Shown in pieces: positions 53,971 through 62,232 of a stretch of 64,000 nucleotides of DNA. The translations under genes and the position numbers were made by a program. Location: positions 1 through 64,000 of the forward strand of contig NZ_RBZO01000016.1 in assembly GCF_003628445.1 (NCBI RefSeq), given 5' to 3'. Position 1 is the stretch's first letter. The number at the start of each line of letters is the position of its first letter. The DNA comes from Oceanobacillus bengalensis (lineage in GTDB: Bacteria > Bacillota > Bacilli > Bacillales > Amphibacillaceae). Under the pieces are notes generated by a model. It saw only the letters and a program-made list of their open reading frames with translations. It searched no databases and had not been told where the DNA came from.

Positions 53971-54592
53971 CTAATGTACTGTTATTTTAATTTTTGCAAT
54001 TTCCTCAAGTCCCTCTTTATCAATTTCAAACTGTCTTAATAATTTATTTATAGGTGATTTTCCTGTATTCTTCATTTCGTTTTCTACGTCACGTATACCA
54101 TTAATAACTTTAATATTTAAAAACTTCCTGTGATTATGAGAAAATTGTATTTCTGAATGATCGCCCTGAAAAATTGTATACATATATTTATTAGTATTAG
54201 GAATTGGATAGAATTGATATGTTAAGCGTAAAGTTGTAGGATTAGCAACAATTGTTGCATCAGACAGCATGGATACAACCGATTTATTATGTTAAAATCC
54301 TTGTATTTCTATCATTATTTCTATTACTTCACTATTAGTATTGAATCCTCTAATCCACCATAAAAATCAGATTCATTTTAATAACGATCATCATCAGAAA
54401 GTTTTGGGTCCAAAATAAGTTGAATTGTCTTTATAAAATTAGTTTTACCAAGATTATTTTACCAATAATAACCTGCTTATGACTTAAATTAACATCTGTA
54501 TCTTTAAGGTTCCTAAAATTTTTATATTTTTTTATTTTCACTCTTGAGAAATATGGTGATTTAATTGTAGACGTAACTTTCCCTTCTTCCAA
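53971..54592 (-). pseudogene. Decayed OLD-like AAA ATPase gene, N-terminal part only
   Basis: A TTG at 54592 after AAAGGA opens a frame with KSPYFSRVKIKKYKNFRN, then NLSHKQVIIGK. There a missing base breaks the expected NLGKTNF Walker A, which continues in the next frame followed by ILDPKLSDDDRY and a stop. The final 99 codons (MLSDATIVANPTTLRLTYQF to KITVH) are open again. The region is the N-terminus of an OLD-type ATPase with at least one frameshift and two stops, and the Walker B and nuclease parts are missing. It is a dead defence gene. Confidence 0.75.
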
Positions 54593-54770
54593 ATATTCCT
54601 TTTTATATATTATATCGTTTTATGGAAATATTTGTTGATTTACAGGGATGTTTCTGGAGATTCGATATAAAACAAAAAGGATTATGGCAAAATAATGAAA
54701 AGGTTAATTAATTTATCTAGCTTAATGTTTGTTATAAATTCATCGCTTGACTTTAAATTACAAAAATGAA

Positions 54771-54838
54771 CCATAAAATTTCCTAAAATAAAAGGAACCA
54801 TAAAACTTCCAAACGGAAATTTTATGGTTCCTGTCACA
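54771..54838. repeat. Right end of element 1 with TnsB-site-like repeats
   Basis: Compact sites: CCATAAAATTTCCTA (54771-54785), CCATAAAACTTCCAA (54798-54812) and GGAAATTTTATGG (54815-54827), then the terminal GTCACA ending at 54838. The tight packing resembles the Tn7 R end. Confidence 0.75.
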
Positions 54839-54843
54839 AAAAC
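54839..54843. repeat. Target-site duplication shared by both elements (AAAAC)
   Basis: AAAAC separates the end of element 1 from the TGTGAC start of element 2 and is identical to 47350-47354. Both elements therefore used the same 5-bp target. Confidence 0.85.
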
Positions 54844-55074
54844 TGTGACGTAAAGCATATAATTTCCTAGCAATAAAGCATATAGCTTCCAACCCTAGAG
54901 CCACAAGGTATCTCAGCTCTTTTTATAAGACTTATTAAACCAAAAGACTACTACCATTCAAATACAATCGAGTAATAATCTCTTTTTTCTACTTTTAGGA
55001 AGCTTTATGCTTTACAATTTTATTTTAGGAAATTATATGCTTTACATTTCTATTTTAGGAAACTATATGGTTTA
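54844..55074. repeat. Left end of element 2 with TnsB-site-like repeats
   Basis: Direct copies: TAAAGCATATAATTTCCTA (54851-54869) and AAAGCATATAGCTTCC (54875-54890). Inverted copies: 54993-55014, 55023-55044 and 55053-55074 (TTTTAGGAARYTWTATGSTTTA form). Spacing over 230 bp is L-end-like. The core is GCATATAAT where element 1 has CCATAAAAT. Confidence 0.8.
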
Positions 55075-55132
55075 TTTAATTTCAGAACCCTTTTACACTC
55101 AATTTTAGATTAACAATTGTAGAATTAAATAT

Positions 55133-56641
55133 TCACTTATATCCTAAACTTTCCAAAGTCTCCTTCCAAGCCCTTTTTACCCATTCTTTTCTAAATAAAT
55201 GTTTATTTTCAAGATTCTCTTGTACCTTATTTGAACTTGGATAAATTCCTTTTTGATGTAATGTATTTACAATTTCTATAATTTCTCTTTTTATAATTTG
55301 AACTCTCTTCCTTTTCAATTCATGAATATACTCCTCATATCGTTTAACCACCTTTTTACATAAATTAGGGGAAACTGTTTTTGCGGTTTTTAAAGTTATG
55401 CCATTATCTTTTGAAAACTGATTCAAACTTATAGGAGTTTCTTTACTTAGACAATCTATTAATTTTTCTTCAATCTCGATTCTTCTTTTTTTTACTTTTT
55501 GTTCTTTATAAGAATTAAAGTTTTTTGTTACCTTTTCACATAAAATTGGAAAGTTCCTTTTGGCGGTGGATTCATAAAAACCATACTCTTTGGAAATTCT
55601 ATTTAGACTTTTTGGCTCTTTTGAATTGACCTCTTTCTTTAGACTATCTTCAATTTCACTTATTGAGATAGATTTCTGCTGTTGAAGATAGCTATCTTTT
55701 TTTATTTCAAGCACTAGCTTTTTATTATTGTCATAAATCATCTCATAAATAGTTAACCCGATTTTTCGAGCAATTTTTAAAAGACTTTCACTTGAAGGGT
55801 GTCTTCTTCCTTTTACCCATGAATTGACCGTTGCTGAATTTAATCCTAGAATATTTGCCAACTTCGCTACACTTTTAATATCCAATTTCTTCATTAATCT
55901 GTTTAAAAAATTTGAAATAAAAGTTCTTGTTGGGTAAATTGGTTGCTTTGATGAATTTGCAAGTAATTCTTTATAATTTTGAAAAATAAATATATCTTTC
56001 TCAGTTAAAGTTTCTTTATTAATTACCAATTCATCTCCTAACCACGATCCGCAATATTGACAATAGCCAACCATTAGTTCCTTATGCAAATACGGTAAAT
56101 TTCTGTTACAATTCGGACACTGGTCTTGCAGTACTACTTCATGTACTTCGCATTTTTTTATATCAGAAATATACCAAATTAGCGGTTCATATATAATTTT
56201 TGAGTTAGATTTCATTTTATTTAAGCATATCGGACACCATTTTCTATATCTACTAAAGAGTTTTTTTGAAAAAACACCCTGCCAATTTAACATAGTCAAA
56301 CTACGTAGATCATGTCTACCAGTTAGTATTTCCAATGTATTACAATACTCTATCGTAACGGGACTATTCTCATTAATAAAATGTGAGGTATCCTTGATTA
56401 TTCCTTGGGTAAGTTGTTCTTTTAAATAATTTATATTTAGCATAGGTGCAATTACTTTACTCAGCAATGGTGATACCGCTAAATTGTGAATTTCCGCTAT
56501 TCTCGATATATAACTTGATAGACTTTCTACATAAGATGTTCCAATTCCTATTGGGTCAACATTATATAAATCTGTTCTAGTAGATAAAAAGTTCTCAACC
56601 TTCCCTCGCTCATCTGTTAAACTACTTAAAATTAAATTCAT
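55133..56641 (-). CDS. TniQ/TnsD-family target selector 1
   Basis: 502-residue DNA-targeting protein. The N-terminal TniQ domain (about 1-210) starts YNVDPIGIGTSYVESLSSYISRIA and has zinc-finger cysteines in CPICLNKM, KKCEVHEV, DQCPNCNR and YCQYCGSW. A helix-turn-helix follows (about 260-300, LANILGLNSATVNSWVKGRRH). Two copies of a 60-residue module (SLNRISKEYGFYESTAKRNF and SLNQFSKDNGITLKTAKTVS, each ending LC.KV) and a terminal GIYPSSNKVQENL block suit a long TnsD-type protein that reads an attachment site. The start is the ATG of MNLILSS after GGGGGGAA. Last gene of the operon, next to the L end. Confidence 0.85.
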   Translation of the reverse strand: MNLILSSLTDERGKVENFLSTRTDLYNVDPIGIGTSYVESLSSYISRIAEIHNLAVSPLLSKVIAPMLNINYLKEQLTQGIIKDTSHFINENSPVTIEYCNTLEILTGRHDLRSLTMLNWQGVFSKKLFSRYRKWCPICLNKMKSNSKIIYEPLIWYISDIKKCEVHEVVLQDQCPNCNRNLPYLHKELMVGYCQYCGSWLGDELVINKETLTEKDIFIFQNYKELLANSSKQPIYPTRTFISNFLNRLMKKLDIKSVAKLANILGLNSATVNSWVKGRRHPSSESLLKIARKIGLTIYEMIYDNNKKLVLEIKKDSYLQQQKSISISEIEDSLKKEVNSKEPKSLNRISKEYGFYESTAKRNFPILCEKVTKNFNSYKEQKVKKRRIEIEEKLIDCLSKETPISLNQFSKDNGITLKTAKTVSPNLCKKVVKRYEEYIHELKRKRVQIIKREIIEIVNTLHQKGIYPSSNKVQENLENKHLFRKEWVKRAWKETLESLGYK

Positions 56642-56751
56642 TACTGATTCCCCCCGATGATGATAATGCGTTAACAAGTAAATCCAAGAAATAAAAAATT
56701 GAGTAGGAAATACCCACCCAATTTTTCTTTAATATTTTATATCCCCTAAGC

Positions 56752-57903
56752 TTAGGCTAACCCTACAGTATCCCTTTCTGGTTTTCTAATTCCCGGCTTT
56801 GGATTATTCTTTCTTTTTGGTTTTTCATTATCTTTCTCTTTTTTAATTCCAAGCAAAGTTTGAAGCTCTTTTTTATCTTTTTTATTATCACTGAAATAAT
56901 ATTCTCCAGTAATTGCCTCGTTTGCTAATGTTAAAAGTTTTTTTGTTTGTAAAGCATTTCTTTTCAAATTTTGATAGGTAATAGTCATCTCTTCTTTTTC
57001 TAGAGCATCTGAAAGGCATCTTTGCAACCAATTCTTTAAAATACCCGCACACCCAATGGAATTCTCATATATATATTCTGAGTATTTCCTTAGATCAGGC
57101 TCCTTCTCCACAGGTAACAATTTCTGGAAGGTTAATAATAAAGCTTGGAAGGACTTTCTATCGTTAGCATTGGTATAATCATATCTCGGAAAGTGAATTT
57201 CCTTAACCCTTCTAGACAACTGACCATCTAAATTGAAAACCGCATTTAAATCATAAGTTCCAAATAAAACAATTTTAGTGGTACTCATGTTTGCTAATGA
57301 TTTAATGGAATTAAATTGCCTCTGGTTTTGTTCACTGCTCCCCCTTTTTTCTGAATTTATTTTAAAAAAGTGCTGTGCTTCATCAATCAGAAGTGCTTTT
57401 GTTTTCCTGTTAAAAAATGCACTTTCTATTGATCTACGTAACTCTGGAGCAGTGTTTGCATTAAGAGGGTTTTTTTTGTTACTTTTCTTACCCTTCCTAT
57501 TTTTCTTTTCAATATCAGTAACATCAATCTTATAATCAATTAATGGATCTCTTAATGACGAAAGTACCCTATAATAGAAATCTTTCCAGTTGAACTTCCC
57601 TAAATCCGGATTTGGAAGCTCAATACCGGAGATAGGGATAATGCTTCTATCTTTCTCGGTTTCTTCTTTCATGTCTCTGAGAACTGATAACACTGTTGCA
57701 GTAAAAAGTCTGGATTTTCCTACCCCTGATGGGCCAACGACCATAATGATGTTTTGTGAGCCTTTATAAATTTCATTTTTTAATTCATCTGAAACCTGTT
57801 TCATTTTTGTATGACTTACAGTAAAATCATTAAAAAAACTTTCACGTTCTTTCTTAGATTTTGATAAAAGCTCTTCTCCAAATAACCTTTGTTTTTTTGT
57901 CAC
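56752..57903 (-). CDS. tnsC: TnsC-family AAA+ transposition regulator
   Basis: 383-residue AAA+ ATPase that links target selector to transposase. Walker A MVVGPSGVGKSRLF (about residue 55), Walker B TKALLIDEAQHFF (about 170), sensor-1 region TKIVLFGTYDL, and SRRVKEIHFPRYD are visible. The C-terminus is a lysine-rich tail that may contact TnsAB. It starts at GTG immediately after the tnsAB stop codon (TAG GTG), implying coupled translation. Confidence 0.9.
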   Translation of the reverse strand: MTKKQRLFGEELLSKSKKERESFFNDFTVSHTKMKQVSDELKNEIYKGSQNIIMVVGPSGVGKSRLFTATVLSVLRDMKEETEKDRSIIPISGIELPNPDLGKFNWKDFYYRVLSSLRDPLIDYKIDVTDIEKKNRKGKKSNKKNPLNANTAPELRRSIESAFFNRKTKALLIDEAQHFFKINSEKRGSSEQNQRQFNSIKSLANMSTTKIVLFGTYDLNAVFNLDGQLSRRVKEIHFPRYDYTNANDRKSFQALLLTFQKLLPVEKEPDLRKYSEYIYENSIGCAGILKNWLQRCLSDALEKEEMTITYQNLKRNALQTKKLLTLANEAITGEYYFSDNKKDKKELQTLLGIKKEKDNEKPKRKNNPKPGIRKPERDTVGLA

Positions 57904-60570
57904 CTATATCAACTCCCCAAATATCTCAAGATCGTCATCATCATAAATATCATCTGTTTTATTTGAATTATCATCATCTGCGTTTTTATCATTTGAACCA
58001 TCTTTGCTATCAAAAACCTCTAATTCTGGTTTTGTGGAAGATAAATTTTCGTTTATTAATTCTTCTTCTTTTAATTCAGAGTCTATAATATATTGTGCAA
58101 TCATTTTTGCTGTCACTGTATTGTTTTGTGAATATAATTTATTCTTTTGCCTGATTTCTTCTGTAATAATTTTCATTTGTTTTTCACTTTTACCATATAA
58201 ATATTTGTAACCTTCAGATTGGCATTCTACCCATTGATCTCCTACATATGCATATGCAATTCCAATATTGAAAGGATCATATTTTACTTCAACTTGGGAA
58301 TTTTCAATTTTTGGATTTCTGAATTGGTCACACCAATAATATGAATATGATAATTTAATACCTTTACCCGGATGTACCTTTCTAGTTTTTCCTTTTGGAG
58401 ATGGTAATGTCATTAAAATAAAAGTATCATCATAAGAAATATAGGTATTCGGGCGACTTCCAGAAACATTAATTGATTCTTCATATGATTCTTTAGGACT
58501 TTGATGAAGCGATGGATTTATTTTATTGTCATAAACTATATTAAACCAGTTCTCAAGGGCTTCATTTAAAGTTTCTAGTGTCCAAATTGCATGGTTTTTC
58601 GGATTTACTGATTTAGTAACTTGTCTTACATTTTTTGTTAATTGTGTGTTTCCAGCAAGGTTATGAATAAACAATTTATTAGCTATGCCGAATAATCTTT
58701 CCACATCATTTCCATATCTTGATTTTGCAGCAGGTCTCTGTTTCTTGTGAACACCATAAAAGGCCAGTAAAGACTCAAAATATACACTATGAAATTCTTT
58801 TCCCCCATCCAAAACAAGGAAGTTAGGTAGTCGGTTATAATTCTTTACACATTCCCTAATAATCATCATGCAACTCCGGTATGAAGGTGGTTCAAATGTT
58901 AGATAAAAGGCAAGGACCCTTCTAGAAAAGGCATCAATCATCACGGTAAGCCACGGTCTCATGGTCTTATGACTAGTAAGTTTTAGTTCAATATCTAGCT
59001 CAGTATGATCAATATGCGCCAGTTCGAAAATACGCTCCCCATGCCTCGGAGTAGTAAATTCTAATTCAGTATAAAATTCCTCAAACTTATATGCTGCTCT
59101 TCTTCCTTTTCTAGATTCTTCTACTTCATATTTAGAAAGATTATTGATCGCAGTACACACTGTTTGGTATGATGGTGGATCAATATTAAGTTCTTCACAT
59201 TTAACTAACAATTCACGATAAACTTGTTTCGCTGTTTTAGACTTAATGTTTTTATAACTTTGATCAATTACATCATTCATTACTTTTTCCGTTTCCGGTG
59301 GCAATTTTGAATTTTTATTTCCTTTTTTTTTTGTTCTGGGAAGAAGTCCGACAAAACCATTTCCATATAATTCTTCTGCATCATTGTATTTTTTTACCCA
59401 ATTTCTGAGACTTCTTCCAGTAACATTTAAATGAACATTTTCTCCGTTTAGATATTTTGTAACAATTTCATATTTCTTATTTGCCTCTTCTAAGTCCTTT
59501 TCACTAGCTTCTGCAATCATCTTGTTTAATTTATTACTTTCTTTATTGTTATTACTTTCCACAGCCTTTATATAACCTTCTGATATATATGATTCAAACA
59601 AGTGGATTGGTAATTCAGCATGTTCATTTGTACTTTTTGAATATAAAAACACTTTTTTATTGCCACTGTCGTAATTTAAGATAGTCCAAGCACTATCTCC
59701 CCATAAAATACTGTTCCCGTTTTTTATTTCAATCATCTTAGGTGAAATTCTTTTTCTACTTGATTTTTCAATTATCGAAAAACCCTTATGCTGTTCTTTA
59801 TTTAGATATACCTTTACACTCTCTGGTTCGGTTATTAAATCGTTGTACAAATCAATATAGATGATGTTATTTGCTATTAAGTCATATATATCATCAGAGG
59901 TAAATTGTTCATCTGCATTTTGAATAAGCTCTAGTATGGTTATACCGGGCGCTGATATTACTGCCTCCTTAATCTTTGCAATAATTTGATCTTCGGGTAT
60001 ATGCCCATTGGTAATATAATCTTCCAGAAATTCAAGGTTACGTTGAAGTATCCAATTAATCTCAGATGACGAACGTACAAGAAAATCCAAACCAAACTGT
60101 ATTGCATAATTTTTTCCGAGTGCGAATTCCCATCTTCCATTATCTCTAAAATATCTATCTGGTTTTTCCTGAGACTTCTTAATAAGATGTTCTTCTGTCT
60201 TGCACTCTACCCAATAAGCTCTTTTCTTTTCGATTACAAAAAAATCTGCTGTATACCAATAAGCCATTTTTCTATTTTTGTCTTTCTTACTTTGAAAATA
60301 ATTCATTTTTATTTTGGGTGGTTGATCATAATACTCCAATACATCATCATTAAATTCCATCATATAGATAGCTGGTAATTCAACCTTATGGCTCTCAAAT
60401 TGAATGGTAACCCCCATCTTTTTACTACTATACCTTCCGCTAACGTTATTTCTACCTCCCCCAACCCGTCTTGCTGGAGGGGACTGTCTTATCCGTTGAA
60501 TTTCCTTCTTTGCCTCTTCCGTTAAGTCCATTCTTGCTGCCCATTCTTCAAACTCACTTGAACTCATCAT
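57904..60570 (-). CDS. tnsAB: TnsA-TnsB fusion transposase
   Basis: 888 residues joining two Tn7 functions. The N-terminus (about 1-240) is a TnsA-type endonuclease: GGRNNVSGRYSSKKMG, DVLEYYDQPP, then YTADFFV and WVECKTEEHL, the D and E-x-K active site that cuts the 5' ends. The rest is TnsB: helix-turn-helix region (about 370-480) and an RNase H-type integrase core with acidic residues in HIDHTELD, VLDGGKEFHS and GNDVERLFG, plus a C-terminal beta barrel and acidic tail (DDNSNKTDDIYDDDD). Such fusions are known in some Tn7-like and I-B2 CRISPR-associated transposons. It overlaps tniQ2 by 17 bases. Confidence 0.9.
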   Translation of the reverse strand: MMSSSEFEEWAARMDLTEEAKKEIQRIRQSPPARRVGGGRNNVSGRYSSKKMGVTIQFESHKVELPAIYMMEFNDDVLEYYDQPPKIKMNYFQSKKDKNRKMAYWYTADFFVIEKKRAYWVECKTEEHLIKKSQEKPDRYFRDNGRWEFALGKNYAIQFGLDFLVRSSSEINWILQRNLEFLEDYITNGHIPEDQIIAKIKEAVISAPGITILELIQNADEQFTSDDIYDLIANNIIYIDLYNDLITEPESVKVYLNKEQHKGFSIIEKSSRKRISPKMIEIKNGNSILWGDSAWTILNYDSGNKKVFLYSKSTNEHAELPIHLFESYISEGYIKAVESNNNKESNKLNKMIAEASEKDLEEANKKYEIVTKYLNGENVHLNVTGRSLRNWVKKYNDAEELYGNGFVGLLPRTKKKGNKNSKLPPETEKVMNDVIDQSYKNIKSKTAKQVYRELLVKCEELNIDPPSYQTVCTAINNLSKYEVEESRKGRRAAYKFEEFYTELEFTTPRHGERIFELAHIDHTELDIELKLTSHKTMRPWLTVMIDAFSRRVLAFYLTFEPPSYRSCMMIIRECVKNYNRLPNFLVLDGGKEFHSVYFESLLAFYGVHKKQRPAAKSRYGNDVERLFGIANKLFIHNLAGNTQLTKNVRQVTKSVNPKNHAIWTLETLNEALENWFNIVYDNKINPSLHQSPKESYEESINVSGSRPNTYISYDDTFILMTLPSPKGKTRKVHPGKGIKLSYSYYWCDQFRNPKIENSQVEVKYDPFNIGIAYAYVGDQWVECQSEGYKYLYGKSEKQMKIITEEIRQKNKLYSQNNTVTAKMIAQYIIDSELKEEELINENLSSTKPELEVFDSKDGSNDKNADDDNSNKTDDIYDDDDLEIFGELI

Positions 60571-61921
60571 TTAAATATGTCCTCCTATTCTTATACTCAT
60601 AACCACTTTGCACTAATAAAAATTTCCAATAATCTTGTAAAACCTTTTCTTTTAAAACCCCATTTTTATTAATCTTTTCTTCAATTTTTCTACGACTAGG
60701 ATATAATCCTTCATTTTTCAACTCATTAAAGGCTAGATTAATTTGTTCTTTTAACCTTTTAATCCTTAGCTCTGACTTTTCTTTTATATAGTCGTAATAT
60801 CTCCTCGATATTTGTTTACAAAGATCCGGAAAATTTCTGTACAATACTCTCTTATCCCGACCAATTACTTTTGCAACTGAATTCATCGATATTGGAGTAT
60901 CTGTACTTAAATGTTCAATCAGTTTTTTCTCAATCACATCATAATTAAGTGGTTTTCGAGTTTGTTTTGTTTTATTATTAATGACCCGCTTGTCATTAAT
61001 TTGAAATATATTAACATCTAGTTTTTGAGATTCTAAGAGGAAATCTAAAATTTCTTTATTTAATTTAAAACATATTTTAAGTATGTTATCTAAAGAAGGA
61101 AAGTTTTGACCATATAGCCAATATCGGAGAGTGCTTTTTGGGATACTTAGGTGTCTTGAAAAACCCGCAACATTATTTGAAAAACGTTCTTCATTTATTA
61201 CTTTCAATTTGTTTATAAATGTATGCTTAAAACTTTGAACATCTATCTTGTTATGGTTTATTGATAAAATATCCTTCACATTTTCATAAACATAAAGTTC
61301 CCACCTAAATTTTTCTAGATTGATCCTTTTGCTTTCACTTTCTTGGGCTAATATAGAGGAACAATTTGGACAATAGCCGGGAACCATTTGCCTGCGTATG
61401 ATATCAACTTTCTTTTTACATATAGGACATCTATCAATTAAAAAACGACTATGTTTTTTGCAAATCTCTACAGGTTTTAAATGCCATATCAGCGGATAAT
61501 ATATAACCTCTCCATCCTTCTCCCAAGTTCTAATACAGTCAGGACACCAAGTGAGTGTATCCTTCAATAAATTTCTCAATGGAATGAATTCTTTTAGGTT
61601 GTACAAGGTTAAATTAATTAGGTCATCTCTGGATGTTAACTTTTCAACTGTCCATGCAAGTTCAACAGCAATTTCCATGTATCCATTTAGAGTTTTTGCC
61701 TTTTCATAAAAGCGGTTCCCTCCATAAGCTGAAGCCCGTTCTAAATAACTCTTATTCATTTCAGGAAAAATCTTTTTATTGAATAAATGACCAACAGAGA
61801 GGTTGTGTTCATATGCTACCCTAATTAAATAACTGCTCAGGCTTTCAACTAACTCAGTTTGCAAACCAATTGGTTCAATACTGTATAAATCACTTCTAGA
61901 ATCTAAATATATTTCTATCAT
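60554..61921 (-). CDS. TniQ/TnsD-family target selector 2
   Basis: 455-residue relative of selector 1, only moderately similar. N-terminal TniQ domain begins YSIEPIGLQTELVESLSSYLIRVA; zinc cysteines lie in CPDCIRTW, EICKKHSR, DRCPICKK and GYCPNCSS. Helix-turn-helix SRHLSIPKSTLRYWLYGQNF (about 275). It has one copy of the C-terminal module (SMNSVAKVIGRDKRVLYRNF) instead of two, then EGLYPSRRKIEEKI. The start is the ATG of MIEIYLD seven bases after GGGGTG. First gene of the operon, an unusual place for a TnsD-type gene. Confidence 0.85.
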   Translation of the reverse strand: MIEIYLDSRSDLYSIEPIGLQTELVESLSSYLIRVAYEHNLSVGHLFNKKIFPEMNKSYLERASAYGGNRFYEKAKTLNGYMEIAVELAWTVEKLTSRDDLINLTLYNLKEFIPLRNLLKDTLTWCPDCIRTWEKDGEVIYYPLIWHLKPVEICKKHSRFLIDRCPICKKKVDIIRRQMVPGYCPNCSSILAQESESKRINLEKFRWELYVYENVKDILSINHNKIDVQSFKHTFINKLKVINEERFSNNVAGFSRHLSIPKSTLRYWLYGQNFPSLDNILKICFKLNKEILDFLLESQKLDVNIFQINDKRVINNKTKQTRKPLNYDVIEKKLIEHLSTDTPISMNSVAKVIGRDKRVLYRNFPDLCKQISRRYYDYIKEKSELRIKRLKEQINLAFNELKNEGLYPSRRKIEEKINKNGVLKEKVLQDYWKFLLVQSGYEYKNRRTYLNDEFK

Positions 61922-62232
61922 TCTATTACACCCCATAAATTTAATAGATTAATAGTTATTATTGCCATATAGAACATTTAACTATTCACCTTTTCCATAT
62001 CAGGTCGTTTTACGGACATAAACGGTCTGTTTAGGGCCTTATTTGGATTAAAGTAAGGTGTTTTTGTTTTTATTCACACATGAAAATAAGGTCTAAATAT
62101 ACAATTTAGAGTACATTTAGACCTTATTTTTAAATAAAAAATTAAAATTAAAATAAAAAAATTATAGTTAGCTATTCGAATAGCTTTTTTAATAGAGTAT
62201 AATACTTAAAATTATCTTAGGAGGTTTAATAA
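61922..62232. promoter_or_regulatory. Divergent promoter region of element 2
   Basis: No gene. It should hold the promoter of the tniQ-tnsAB-tnsC-tniQ operon (left) and of the 62233 gene (right). AAAATAAGGTCTAAAT (62084-62098 side) pairs with ATTTAGACCTTATTTT (62115-62130) as a long inverted repeat, either a terminator or an operator. Nearby GGTCTGTTTAGGGCCTTATTT (62035-62045) partly repeats its arm. No TnsB-site-like motif is here, so this is not a transposon end. Confidence 0.5.

Larger units (their letters stand above)
47355..54838. mobile_element. Element 1: transposase-less Tn7-like island carrying Gabija defence
   Basis: The 7484-bp unit starts TGTGACAG and ends CTGTCACA. Its outermost 24 bases at the two ends match at 21 positions as inverted repeats. 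Several copies of a CCATAWAATTTCC-type motif lie at both ends, spaced over about 200 bp on the left and packed into 70 bp on the right, like the L and R ends of Tn7. Perfect AAAAC duplications flank it. Contents: gajB, gajA, an Mrr-like nuclease, a membrane protein and a broken OLD-like gene. No tns gene lies inside, so movement would need TnsABC in trans, perhaps from element 2. Confidence 0.85.

Noticed and set aside
54682-54873. 63-codon minus-strand frame
   Set aside because: It spans the transposon junction and is made of the TnsB-site repeats; not a gene.
61937-62160. Right end of the Tn7-like element beside the operon promoter
   Set aside because: No GTCACA terminus and no GCATATAATTTCC-type sites; only an unrelated inverted repeat (AAAATAAGGTCTAAAT).
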